From DASQYE01 sp036389675 (lineage in GTDB: Bacteria; Acidobacteriota; Blastocatellia; Pyrinomonadales; Pyrinomonadaceae): 64,000 bases of DNA. Location: positions 124,001-188,000 of the forward strand of contig DASVWI010000037.1 of NCBI GenBank assembly GCA_036389675.1. The letters are read 5' to 3'. Under the pieces are notes generated by a model. That model saw nothing but the letters and a program-made list of their open reading frames with translations, ran no database searches and was not told the DNA's origin. The position numbers and the translations under genes were made by a program. Positions 47,080 through 54,619 of this stretch are shown piece by piece; the stretch's first letter is position 1; every line of letters begins with the position of its first letter.

Positions 47080-47303
47080 ATGGCGAGTTATCACAAACGC
47101 TCTAACGTGGAATCTACATTCCACATGATAAAGAGTAAGTTCGGTGATGGTCTGAGAAGTAGAACCAAAGTTGCACAGATCAATAAGGCTTTGTGCAAGG
47201 TGCTCTGCCATAACATCTGTTGCTTGATTCAGAGTATGTACGAGTTGAATCTAAAGCCTAAGTTCTGGGCGCAAGTGGCGTAGAACTTAATGCAACTTTT
47301 CAG
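47080..47303 (+). mobile_element. Transposase C-terminal remnant with IS end
   Basis: A 67-codon frame with YHKRSNVESTFHMIKSKFGD, VAQINKALCKVLCHNICCLI and QSMYELNLKPKFWAQVA, the complete C-terminal end of an IS4/IS5-like DDE transposase. It is followed by cttaatgcaacttttcag (47286-47303), a probable terminal repeat that also occurs inverted at 45490. The N-terminal and central transposase parts are missing; a 23-codon frame (MANLVSVLEEVIKRFDGELS) runs into it from 47034. Confidence 0.8.
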
Positions 47304-47320
47304 AGGAAGCCCCGTGTAAG
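47283..47320. repeat. Inverted repeat copy 2 (IS end plus cassette leader)
   Basis: gaacttaatgcaacttttca followed by a diverged stretch and cgtgtaag. It is the reverse complement of 45473-45510. It ends about 18 bp before the start of the small secreted-protein gene at 47338. Confidence 0.75.
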
Positions 47321-47337
47321 CGAGCGGGGCTTTCAAT

Positions 47338-47631
47338 ATGAAACGCATCACTCTTCAACTCATAATTGCGCTTCTCTCGTTTGCTCTTGGGGTGCTTTCC
47401 CATACAACTGCCCGTTTCCTTTTTGGCTGTGGCGCTCTTGGCGAGTGTTATTATTCAGCCAGAACACCTAGATCATCGCCAGAAATAGACCAACCCTCCC
47501 GACCTTTTGCGTATATCATCACGCTCAAATATAAAGACCACGCCAGAGTAATCAGAGACATCACGAAATACGCTCCCGCCTGTAATATGCGCCGCCCCTA
47601 TCAGTCTGCCAAAAAGCTACCCCTTAAATAA
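47338..47631 (+). CDS. Small secreted or membrane-anchored protein (paralogue B)
   Basis: A 97-residue protein with an N-terminal signal or anchor (MKRITLQLIIALLSFALGVL) like that of the minus-strand gene at 45255, and with the same leader (gtgtaag, a G-rich ribosome site, then ATG). The rest (FLFGCGALGECYYSARTPRS, ITLKYKDHARVIRDITKYAP) has three Cys and is otherwise unlike known families. The triple 9-mer element follows the stop after 2 bp. Confidence 0.6.
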   Translation: MKRITLQLIIALLSFALGVLSHTTARFLFGCGALGECYYSARTPRSSPEIDQPSRPFAYIITLKYKDHARVIRDITKYAPACNMRRPYQSAKKLPLK

Positions 47632-47633
47632 TT

Positions 47634-47680
47634 GTTGGGCAAGCTTCCATCCCGTTGGGCAAAACCCTCCCGTTAGGCAA
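47634..47680. repeat. Triple 9-mer element, copy 3
   Basis: GTTGGGCAA (47634), GTTGGGCAA (47654) and GTTAGGCAA (47672), spaced 20 and 18 nt. On the minus strand one frame reads ALPNGRVLPNGMEACP, which echoes the hexapeptide style of the protease encoded at 48122, but I cannot show that this is translated. Confidence 0.75.
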
Positions 47681-47816
47681 AGCCTCCATCATGTATACCC
47701 CGTTACCACTGTATACTTCATTATCACTTTGGTGAATCTTCGAATTCCTTAGGGAAATGCGTGAAGAGGCGGGTTGGGGATTGGAAGTGGATACCTGGTA
47801 TTCATTTTGTGTGGCT

Positions 47817-47850
47817 GGGTGGGGGTGTCGGCGGGGCGCTGGGTGGTGGG
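47817..47850 (+). other. G-quadruplex-type motif in a G-rich strand
   Basis: Four or more runs of three G or longer occur with loops of 1, 7 and 4 nt: GGG (47817), GGGGG (47821), GGGG (47833), GGG (47841), then another GGG (47848). The whole stretch 47770-47930 is G/T-rich on this strand, unlike anything else in the window. It lies between the small-protein island and the protease leader. Confidence 0.6.
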
Positions 47851-47930
47851 TGTTAAGTGTTGTGGTTAAAGATATTGGGGGCATTTGCAAGTTTTGTGCG
47901 GGTGTGGCATGAGGGTTGTAATGGGGAAGG

Positions 47931-48034
47931 GCAGATCGTTGACAGGAATGCTGGTTCAGGGAGAAAGCGGCCTTGATCTTTGAACCGGTGATGGCGTGCC
48001 TCACACGCCGATGCGACCCCTGTTAACGATCTGC
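47931..48034 (+). ncRNA. Candidate structured RNA, three-way junction, upstream of the repeat-bearing protease
   Basis: A 16-bp closing stem, gcagatcgttgacagg (47931-47946) with cctgttaacgatctgc (48019-48034; one G-U pair), encloses two hairpins: ggttca (47953-47958) / tgaacc (47981-47986) and ggcgtg (47993-47998) / cacgcc (48004-48009) with a cctca loop. A smaller structure, gtgcc / ggcac (48064-48101) around agcc / ggct, lies between it and the protease ATG at 48122. No known riboswitch class was recognised. It may be a cis-regulatory leader or an independent small RNA; the strand is assumed from the downstream gene. Confidence 0.5.
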
Positions 48035-48121
48035 TCTTTAGAATCACTTATAAATTTTGGCAAGTGCCGGTTTCCCCTAGCCCTGATGGCTTAGAAGGCA
48101 CAAAGAAAGGTTCCACCCATC

Positions 48122-50185
48122 ATGTTACGCAAAATCACAGCCCAAATAATTCTGATCAGCCTGGTACTGGTTTCCATAGCTCCCCTGACAATCTTCGCCG
48201 GCGTCGCCGGTAAGAGCAGCAAGGGTCAAGAGCAGGCTCATAAGAAGTTGTCGGTTGAATTGGAAAATGGTAATGCCACGGGCACAGTGCGCGTCATTAT
48301 TCAGACCAATGGCCGCCCCTCAGTGGATCAGGACGCGGCGGTCGCCAAGGCTGGCGGCTCGAAGCGCGGCAGCTACGAGGCGCTCAATGCGATGGTGGCG
48401 GACGTACCGGCCAGCTCGCTCTCAAGCCTCGCGGCGCGCGACGACATCGCTTACATCTCGCCTGATCGCGCCGTGAAGTCGCAGGGGAATTTCACGACCG
48501 AGACGACAGGGGCATCGCTGGTGCAGGCTGGCGCGGCGGGCGCTCCCGGCCTGTCCGGCAAGGGCATCACCATCGCCGTCCTCGACAGCGGCATCAGCGC
48601 AAAGCATCCTGACTTTAACCAGAACGGAAAGTCGCGCATCCTGACGGCGGTCGATTTTACGGGCAGCGCACGCACGGGCGATTCGTTCGGTCACGGCACA
48701 GGCGTGGCGAGCGTGGCGGCTGGCAACGGTGCGGCCTCGACCGGTTATGCTGGCAACTACGCCGGCATCGCGCCGGGAGCGAGCCTCGTCGACGTGCGCG
48801 TGCTGGATGAGAAGGGTGCGGCGCGCACGAGCACGGTGCTGGCAGCGATCAACTGGGTCATAACGAACAGCGCGCGCTACCAGATTCGCATCATCAATAT
48901 GAGCCTGGGCACGCCGGTTCGCGAGTCTTACAAGAATGATCCCTTGTGCCAGGCTGTCGAGCGCGCGGTGCGTGCGGGCATCGTCGTCGTCGCCAGCGCA
49001 GGCAACTACGGCCACACGGATCGCGTCGTCGGTTACGACAATCAGGGCAAGCCGATCTACCAGTTGGCCTACGGCTCGATCAGCAGCCCGGCCAACGATC
49101 CGCTGGTCATCACAGTGGGTGCGACCGACACGCGCTCGACCGTCAAGCGCTCGGACGATTTCGTCGCGCAGTACTCCTCCAAAGGCCCGACGCCGATTGA
49201 TCATCTCGCGAAGCCTGATGTCGTCGCCACCGGCTCGCGCATCATCGCCGCGATGTCGCAGGAATCGAACCCGACCTTCAATTCGCTGCTTCCGCAGAAC
49301 GTGCAGCAGCCGATGACGGCTCTTGGAAAGCAGAACGTTTACTTCAAATACTCGGGCACTTCGTTCGCCGCGCCGGTCGTTGCCGGAACAGTCGCCCTGA
49401 TGCTTGAGGCCAACAAATCCCTGACCCCGAATCTGGTCAAGGCTTCTCTCATGCGCACGGCTGAGTCGCTGCCCGGCGTGAAGTTCGGCAACAACGCGCA
49501 GAGCGTAGTGACGCAGGGTGCGGGCCAGATCAACGCGGCGGGCGCAGTCGCAATGGCGCGCGCCATCGTCCCCAATGCCAACAAGCTCGTCGCGGGCAAC
49601 TTCCTGTTCAACTCCAACATGACGATGAGCAAGCTCGGCAACACGAGCATCGGCGGCGAGACGGTCAAGGCGAACGCACACGTGATCTACTCCGAAGGCG
49701 TGCTGTTCGGCGATCATCCGCTGGTCGTCAACGGCATTCTGGTGGGCGACGGTATGGTGCTCAGCAATGGATGGATACTCAGCAACGGCATCCTCGTCGG
49801 TGACGGCATTCTCCTGAGCGACGGTATCCTTCTGAGCGACGGCATCCTGCTCAGTGACGGCATTCTGGTCGGCGACGGCATCCTCTTAAGCGACGGGATT
49901 CTCCTGAGCGACGGCATCCTCCTGAGCGACGGAATTCTGCTCAGTGACGGTATCCTTCTGAGCGATGGAATTCTCCTGAGCGACGGCATCCTCTTAAGCG
50001 ATGGCATCCTCTTGAGCGACGGGATTCTGCTGAGCGACGGTATCCTGCTGAGTGATGGAATCCTTTTAAGTGACGGCATCCTGCTCAGTGACGGAATCCT
50101 TCTGAGCGACGGTATCCTCCTGAGCGATGGCATCCTCTTAAGCGACGGCATTCTGGTCGGCGACGGGATTTTGCTGAGCGACTAA
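48122..50185 (+). CDS. Secreted subtilisin-like (S8) protease with C-terminal hexapeptide repeat array
   Basis: A 687-residue exported serine protease. Signal peptide about 1-26 (IILISLVLVSIAPLTIFA), an I9-type propeptide (about 40-118, ending YISPDRAVKS), and the S8 catalytic domain with Asp155 (IAVLDSGISAKHPDF), His191 (SFGHGTGVASVAAG), oxyanion Asn294 (ASAGN) and Ser414 (SGTSFAAPVVAGTVALML). After a linker, residues 538-687 consist of about 25 units of G-I-L-L-S-D (variants GILVGD, GMVLSN, GWILSN) running to the last codon. The array probably folds as a small beta-solenoid or fibre and may anchor or multimerise the enzyme. A terminator follows and structured leader candidates precede it. 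Confidence 0.93.
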   Translation: MLRKITAQIILISLVLVSIAPLTIFAGVAGKSSKGQEQAHKKLSVELENGNATGTVRVIIQTNGRPSVDQDAAVAKAGGSKRGSYEALNAMVADVPASSLSSLAARDDIAYISPDRAVKSQGNFTTETTGASLVQAGAAGAPGLSGKGITIAVLDSGISAKHPDFNQNGKSRILTAVDFTGSARTGDSFGHGTGVASVAAGNGAASTGYAGNYAGIAPGASLVDVRVLDEKGAARTSTVLAAINWVITNSARYQIRIINMSLGTPVRESYKNDPLCQAVERAVRAGIVVVASAGNYGHTDRVVGYDNQGKPIYQLAYGSISSPANDPLVITVGATDTRSTVKRSDDFVAQYSSKGPTPIDHLAKPDVVATGSRIIAAMSQESNPTFNSLLPQNVQQPMTALGKQNVYFKYSGTSFAAPVVAGTVALMLEANKSLTPNLVKASLMRTAESLPGVKFGNNAQSVVTQGAGQINAAGAVAMARAIVPNANKLVAGNFLFNSNMTMSKLGNTSIGGETVKANAHVIYSEGVLFGDHPLVVNGILVGDGMVLSNGWILSNGILVGDGILLSDGILLSDGILLSDGILVGDGILLSDGILLSDGILLSDGILLSDGILLSDGILLSDGILLSDGILLSDGILLSDGILLSDGILLSDGILLSDGILLSDGILLSDGILLSDGILVGDGILLSD
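49733..50182 (+). repeat. 18-bp tandem repeat array coding for G-I-L-L-S-D
   Basis: Twenty-five 18-nt units in frame within the protease gene. Codons vary freely (ATC/ATT, CTG/CTC/CTT/TTA, AGC/AGT, GAC/GAT, GGC/GGT/GGA/GGG) while the amino acids stay constant, showing selection on the protein. Confidence 0.97.
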
Positions 50186-50213
50186 TTCCTCCGTGGGAAC
50201 CTCACGAATATAA

Positions 50214-50252
50214 AAGCGGGTGGAGATGATGGGCTCCACCCGCTTCTTTTTC
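50214..50252 (+). terminator. Rho-independent terminator
   Basis: aagcgggtggag (50214-50225) pairs perfectly with ctccacccgctt (50234-50245), followed by cttttt. It lies between the convergent protease and O-antigen-ligase-like genes. Confidence 0.92.
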
Positions 50253-50294
50253 TGTTAAGACACACCGCTCGCGGCAACGAGAAAGCCTTCGCGG

Positions 50295-51746
50295 TCAAGC
50301 ACTGCGCGCTGCTACTGTCCGGTCTTTAAATCTCGCTTCTCTTTCCACGACCAGGGCGAGCCCCATGATCAGGTAGAAGATCATCGCCACTTCGGAATCA
50401 CCGAAGTTATAGTGGACTAATCCGCTCGCGAAGAACCCGACAAGCCCGCCGAGCGCGCCGAGCATAATGCCGCGCTCGACCCAACCGTCAACCTCGGCGC
50501 GACGCCGCAGCCCTCGCCAGAGCGTGCGCGCGTAGAGCCCAAGGAGCACGAGCCACATGATAAGCGTCGGTACGCCACGCTCCAGCGCCAGCTGCAAAGG
50601 CGTTGAATGCATGTGGCCCATGGGAATCCGACCGTTCTCGAAAAGCCCCCACTCGCGCCAGTGACGTTTGATCGAGTCCATGCCGACGCCGACCAGCATG
50701 TGTCTCGGCTTGCTCGTGAGCAGTTGCAAGCCCTCGCGCTGAACGGTCTTGCGCCAGTTGATCGAATCGTCCTTCGGGTCAAAGAAGCTGACGTTGCGCT
50801 TCTGCTGCAGGACGAAGAGCCCTGTCAGGACTAAGGGCAGCGCGCAGGCGGCGAGTATCAGGGCAGTCCGGCGGCTCGCGCCCAAAAGGACAATCACGGA
50901 GGCGGAAAGGAGGAACGCCAGCCAGGACGCGCGCGTGACCGTTAAAAGCAGCGCGAGGGAGAGTCCTGCCAGCGCTATCATGAGAAGCGCCGCGCTCTTT
51001 GTCTTCCAACGCCCGAGCGCGATCAAAAGACCGAGCGCGAGCGACGCGATCAACTGCAAAGCTTCGGCGTAGGTCGTGTAGTGGCCGTAGAAACCGGCAG
51101 CGCGCCAGTCGCGCCCGCGCGACCAGCCTCCGACACCAAGCCGCGCAAGCGTCGTCGTGCCCTCAAGCAGCTTTGCGCGCGGCACATCGAACGTGGGCAT
51201 CCACTCGTAACGATAAATCCTGACCTTCGCCGGTCGTGCCTCCTCCGCCGCCGCCTCACCGGCGAGCGCCCTCAACAGTTCTTCAGGGTTATGCAGAGCG
51301 CGCCCGTCGACTTCCAGCAGCGTGTCGCCGTCCCGAACGCCGGCGGCATAAAGCGGGCTCGCATGGCTCAAGCCTTCGACTTTGACGCCGCGCCCGACGG
51401 CGCGCTCGCCCAGTACGTAGACGACATTAATCATGCATGAAGCTATCAGCGTGAAAGCCAGAAAGCGCAGCACGCGCTTCGAGGTGACGTTTTCCGCCAC
51501 GAGGTAAACGATGGTAAAGAGGCTCGCGCCGCGCAGCTTCCCTATGGAAACATCCTGATCATAGGAGGCCAGCGAAGAGATCATCGTGAGAATAAAGAAA
51601 CCGAGCAGCGCATAATCGAGCGGCGTGCGGTAGAGGGGCGGGCGCGGGCGCATCATCAGACGGACGACCCAGACCAGCAACCCGCAGGCCCATGCGATCT
51701 GCGTCGCCGCAATCGAATGCGGCGCAGCCAACGCCAGCGCGAACAC
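50295..51746 (-). CDS. O-antigen ligase/polymerase-like membrane protein with inserted PDZ-like domain
   Basis: A Wzy/WaaL-type protein of about 483 residues with roughly 12 helices and the Wzy_C region (ALLLTVTRASWLAFLLSASV). Between helices (about residues 125-170 from this start) sits a PDZ-like module, HASPLYAAGVRDGDTLLEVD, which is unusual for this family. It probably polymerises or ligates the glycan made by the downstream genes. I chose GTG 51746, directly before the first helix (VFALALAAPHSIAATQIAWA). The frame is open to ATG 51839, but that extension is read entirely through the inverted repeat 51755-51844 (KDEGGRMK-like), so it is probably not coding. Confidence 0.85.
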   Translation of the reverse strand: MFALALAAPHSIAATQIAWACGLLVWVVRLMMRPRPPLYRTPLDYALLGFFILTMISSLASYDQDVSIGKLRGASLFTIVYLVAENVTSKRVLRFLAFTLIASCMINVVYVLGERAVGRGVKVEGLSHASPLYAAGVRDGDTLLEVDGRALHNPEELLRALAGEAAAEEARPAKVRIYRYEWMPTFDVPRAKLLEGTTTLARLGVGGWSRGRDWRAAGFYGHYTTYAEALQLIASLALGLLIALGRWKTKSAALLMIALAGLSLALLLTVTRASWLAFLLSASVIVLLGASRRTALILAACALPLVLTGLFVLQQKRNVSFFDPKDDSINWRKTVQREGLQLLTSKPRHMLVGVGMDSIKRHWREWGLFENGRIPMGHMHSTPLQLALERGVPTLIMWLVLLGLYARTLWRGLRRRAEVDGWVERGIMLGALGGLVGFFASGLVHYNFGDSEVAMIFYLIMGLALVVEREARFKDRTVAARSA

Positions 51747-51754
51747 CCAGAAGC

Positions 51755-51844
51755 AAGGATGAAGGATGAAGGCGGAAGGCGGAAGGAAACCCTTCGATTT
51801 GAGCAGCCAGTCTTTCATCCTTCCGCCTTCATCCTTCATCCCTT
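51755..51844. repeat. Intergenic inverted repeat, aggatga/cggaagg-type arms
   Basis: Left aaggatgaaggatgaaggcg, gaaggcggaagg; right ctttcatccttccgccttca, tccttcatccctt. Runs of exact 7-mers (aggatga twice, cggaagg twice). It lies between the sugar transferase stop and the ligase-like gene. Confidence 0.92.
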
Positions 51845-51845
51845 C

Positions 51846-53411
51846 TCAGTAGGCGTCGTCGCCGCGCAGCATGACGGGCAGGGTACGCAGGATGATTTTG
51901 AGGTCCAGGAGAAGCGACCAGTTCTCTATGTAGTAGAGGTCGAGGCGCACCATCTCTTCAAAGGAGAGGCGGTTGCGCCCAGAGACCTGCCAGAGGCCGG
52001 TCAGCCCCGGCTTCATGTCGAGGCGCTTGCGATGCCATAGATCGTAGGCTTCGACCTCGTATGGAATCGGCGGTCTCGGGCCGACGACGCTCATGTCGCC
52101 GCGCAGGACGTTTAAGAGCTGCGGCAGCTCGTCAAGGCTGAGCCGCCTGAGCACGCGGCCCACGCGCGTCACGCGCGAGTCCGTCACCAGCTTGTAGACG
52201 GGCTGCTCCTGATCGCCGAGGTTCGCTTCAGGGCTTCCGGCGATGTATCGCTGCTGGTACTCGCGATGCGGCGCGTCGTCGCTGCCCATACGCATCGAGC
52301 GGAATTTGTAGAAGAGGAAGACGCGCCCGTCCATCCCGACGCGCTCCTGTTTGTAGAAGACCGGCCCTTTCGAGTCGAGCTTGATGAGCAGCGCGATGAT
52401 AAGCCAAAGCGGCGAGAGAATCGTCAGGGCAGCCGAGGCGATGACGAGGTCGGAGAGGCGCTTGAGGATTCGCGCGGCGCTTGAGAGCGGCTCGCGAAAG
52501 AGCGTGATCATCGGCAGCGCGCCGATCTGGTCGATCTCGGTCTTGCGCGGCAGGAAATTGAAGAGGCTCGGGGCAATCCGAAACTCTACGCCGCGTCTGC
52601 GCCCGCTTCGCATCATGACCTCAAAGAGCGCATCGCCCGGAACGTTCGGGTCTGTGATGATGACTTCGTTCGCGCCTGATTCGCGAATCGCCTCGGGCAG
52701 GCCCTTGAAGTCGCTGATGACCGGCACGCCCTCAAAGGAGGCTGCGGCCTGCGGGTCAATCGGGCCGCTCTCGACCACGCCGATAACGCGATAGCCCAGT
52801 TCGGGGCGCTCGCGCATCTCCGTAATGCAGAGTACGGCTTCAGGCCCACGCCCGACCACCAGCGTCGGAATCAGGTTGATGTCCTTTCGCCGCGCAAGCG
52901 TCTGCGCGCTACGCACGATGAGGCGCAAGAGCCCGAGCGAAAAGAGGGCGAGCAGGAAATCGAGTATGAAAACTACGCGCGCGTAAGAGAAGGCGCGGTA
53001 TTCGTAGACGCCGCGATAGAGGAAGGCCGCCGCCACGATGAGCAGCGAACCGATGGCCGTCGCCTTAAAGATACGCAGGCTGTCTTCGACCAGAGAGAAT
53101 TCGCCGCGCAGGCGATAGAGGTCATAGTAACCGAGCGTCAGCAACCTGATCGGCAGGACGAGCAGCAGGATGGCTCCGTAAGGCGCAAACTCTTCGCTCC
53201 ACCCGAAGACGCCGCCCGAGGGCTGAAAGATTGGCCCACCCTCACGCAGGTAAAAGGCCATGAAGAAAGAGGCGAGCGTAAGCGCCGCATCGGCCAGCAC
53301 CAGCGCGGTCTTGACGACGGGCACGGCCCAGCGGGGCGCGCGCGCGGGAACGCGCACCTCCCGCGCCTCGCTCAACCTTTCTTTGAACCGCTCAGCTCTC
53401 ATCAAAATCAA
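51846..53411 (-). CDS. Polyprenyl-phosphate sugar phosphotransferase (initiating glycosyltransferase)
   Basis: A 521-residue membrane enzyme that starts polysaccharide repeat-unit synthesis by moving a sugar-1-phosphate onto undecaprenyl phosphate. It has four or five N-terminal helices (about 30-160), a Rossmann-like CoA-binding-type domain (about 170-290, IPTLVVGRGPEAVLCITEMR), a further helix and the catalytic bacterial sugar-transferase domain (about 320-521) with FYKFRSMRMGSDDAP, RRLSLDELPQLLNVLRGDMS, VGPRPPIPYE and KPGLTGLWQVSGRN. WbaP/CpsE-type. It belongs to the minus-strand surface polysaccharide cluster. Confidence 0.95.
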   Translation of the reverse strand: MILMRAERFKERLSEAREVRVPARAPRWAVPVVKTALVLADAALTLASFFMAFYLREGGPIFQPSGGVFGWSEEFAPYGAILLLVLPIRLLTLGYYDLYRLRGEFSLVEDSLRIFKATAIGSLLIVAAAFLYRGVYEYRAFSYARVVFILDFLLALFSLGLLRLIVRSAQTLARRKDINLIPTLVVGRGPEAVLCITEMRERPELGYRVIGVVESGPIDPQAAASFEGVPVISDFKGLPEAIRESGANEVIITDPNVPGDALFEVMMRSGRRRGVEFRIAPSLFNFLPRKTEIDQIGALPMITLFREPLSSAARILKRLSDLVIASAALTILSPLWLIIALLIKLDSKGPVFYKQERVGMDGRVFLFYKFRSMRMGSDDAPHREYQQRYIAGSPEANLGDQEQPVYKLVTDSRVTRVGRVLRRLSLDELPQLLNVLRGDMSVVGPRPPIPYEVEAYDLWHRKRLDMKPGLTGLWQVSGRNRLSFEEMVRLDLYYIENWSLLLDLKIILRTLPVMLRGDDAY

Positions 53412-53420
53412 TCAGGGGTT

Positions 53421-53508
53421 GAATAGTAATCGGCGATCAGTATCCGTTAAAGGCGCTTTGCTGCTGATAGTGGAAAACAGCTTATCACCATTTGGCGTTT
53501 ACTATTCA
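53421..53508. repeat. Intergenic inverted repeat, aatagta-type arms
   Basis: Left gaatagtaatcggcgatcag and right ggcgtttactattc pair at their ends (gaatagtaa with ttactattc) and partly inside (ctgatag, cttatcacc). Words are 7-mers (aatagta, atcggcg, atcagta). The right arm contains the stop codon of the DUF354 gene. Confidence 0.75.
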
Positions 53509-54522
53509 CTCCAATATCAGGTCGGCGACCTCTGCGCGTACGCGCAGCGCGCGGCGCGGCGTGGCGCTCCCCTTCTTCTCTAAGGGTAAAGCCTCCAACT
53601 CCCGGCGCGTGCCGATGCGCCTGAGCCTTTGTTCGCGCACGAGCGCTTCATCAATGGCGGCCCAGCGCCCGGCGTAAATAGTCGCGGCTGGCACGCCGAG
53701 CGCCGCCGCCTCTCGATTCATCGTGCCGCCTGCGCTGACGACCAGATCGGCTGCGGCCAACAGGTTCGCCCCGTCCAGCGCCGCGCGCGGCAAGATCATA
53801 TTCGCTCCGGCTCGCCCTGTGTATGCGGCTCGCTGCGCGTCCGTGCGCGCCAGCAGTATGACCCTGACATCAGCGCGCGCCGAGAGACGATTGAGAAGCT
53901 CGTCGAACAGCTCGTTATCGAAACGATGATAGAGCGCCTCACGCGCGGGCGGACGGACGACGACCAGTATGTCCTCAGGATTGATGCCCAAGTTAAGAAG
54001 CGTCTCTGCAAAGCCGGGGTCGGGCACAAAGTCAGCCAGATAGACATCCTCTTTCGTGCCGTCATAGCGTCGCACCTTTTCGCTTCCTGCTCCGTAGCGG
54101 CGCAGTGCCTCTTCGGGGAAGGCGCGCGGAACGATCACACGCGAGGCGAGCCTGAAGGCCAGATGATTCGCGGGCTGGTGTTCGTAATCCATCAAGGTCA
54201 CGCTCCTGATGCCGAGAGCGCGCGCCGCCGCCACCTGCGCGTAAGAGTTATGACTGACGGCCAGCTCGAAGCCGCGACCGTTGGCCCAACGGGCGAGAGA
54301 TGCCGCGCGCCCGATCAGATTCCCGGCCTTGCCCGCGAGCCCGCCTCCGCCGTGGCCGCCGATCACGGCGGGCACAAGTCCGGCGCTCCGGGCCATCTCG
54401 ACCGTCTGCGCGAAATCTCTCGCCGTCGCCACAACCTCATACCCGCGCTCGGCAAACTCACGCCCGAGCGCGCGAAAGAAAGGGACATGCGGCGAGTTCG
54501 CCAGATCAATCCAGATACGCAT
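53506..54522 (-). CDS. DUF354 family protein (GT-B-like)
   Basis: A 338-residue protein matching DUF354: MRIWIDLANSPHVPFFRALG, VSHNSYAQVAAARALGIRSV, MDYEHQPANHLAFRLA and LVVSAGGTMNREAAALGVPA. The fold resembles UDP-GlcNAc 2-epimerase or GT-B transferases, and the family is found in surface polysaccharide loci of bacteria and archaea. The reaction has not been established to my knowledge. Its stop lies in the preceding inverted repeat. Confidence 0.9.
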   Translation of the reverse strand: MRIWIDLANSPHVPFFRALGREFAERGYEVVATARDFAQTVEMARSAGLVPAVIGGHGGGGLAGKAGNLIGRAASLARWANGRGFELAVSHNSYAQVAAARALGIRSVTLMDYEHQPANHLAFRLASRVIVPRAFPEEALRRYGAGSEKVRRYDGTKEDVYLADFVPDPGFAETLLNLGINPEDILVVVRPPAREALYHRFDNELFDELLNRLSARADVRVILLARTDAQRAAYTGRAGANMILPRAALDGANLLAAADLVVSAGGTMNREAAALGVPAATIYAGRWAAIDEALVREQRLRRIGTRRELEALPLEKKGSATPRRALRVRAEVADLILE

Positions 54523-54528
54523 AAAAGC

Positions 54529-54619
54529 AAGGATGAAGGATGAAGGCGGAAGGATGAAAAGAATGCTTCTCTGTCTTGAATGCTTTTACTTCATCCTTCA
54601 TCCTTCCGCCTTCATCCTT
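54529..54619. repeat. Intergenic inverted repeat, aggatga-type arms
   Basis: Left aaggatgaaggatgaaggcg, gaaggatgaaaag; right cttcatccttcatccttccg, ccttcatcctt. Pairing is nearly perfect. The right arm contains the stop codon (TGA of aggaTGA) of the alpha/alpha-toroid gene. Confidence 0.92.

Noticed and set aside
47624..48004. 126-codon minus-strand frame
   Set aside because: It crosses the G-rich block and the structured RNA candidate, and most of its sequence is low complexity; only its last codons (LPNG repeats) are of interest and are discussed with the triple 9-mer element.
48422..49717. Long minus-strand frame (431 codons) opposite the protease
   Set aside because: Arg/Ala/Val-rich shadow of the S8 catalytic domain, which has all catalytic motifs on the plus strand.
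49733..50182. Tandem 18-bp repeats as a CRISPR or satellite array
   Set aside because: They are direct, contiguous, in frame with the protease and conserved at protein level; there are no spacers.
50295..50520. tRNA genes or phage attachment site near the protease/polysaccharide boundary
   Set aside because: No cloverleaf or flanking direct repeats could be found here or elsewhere in the window.
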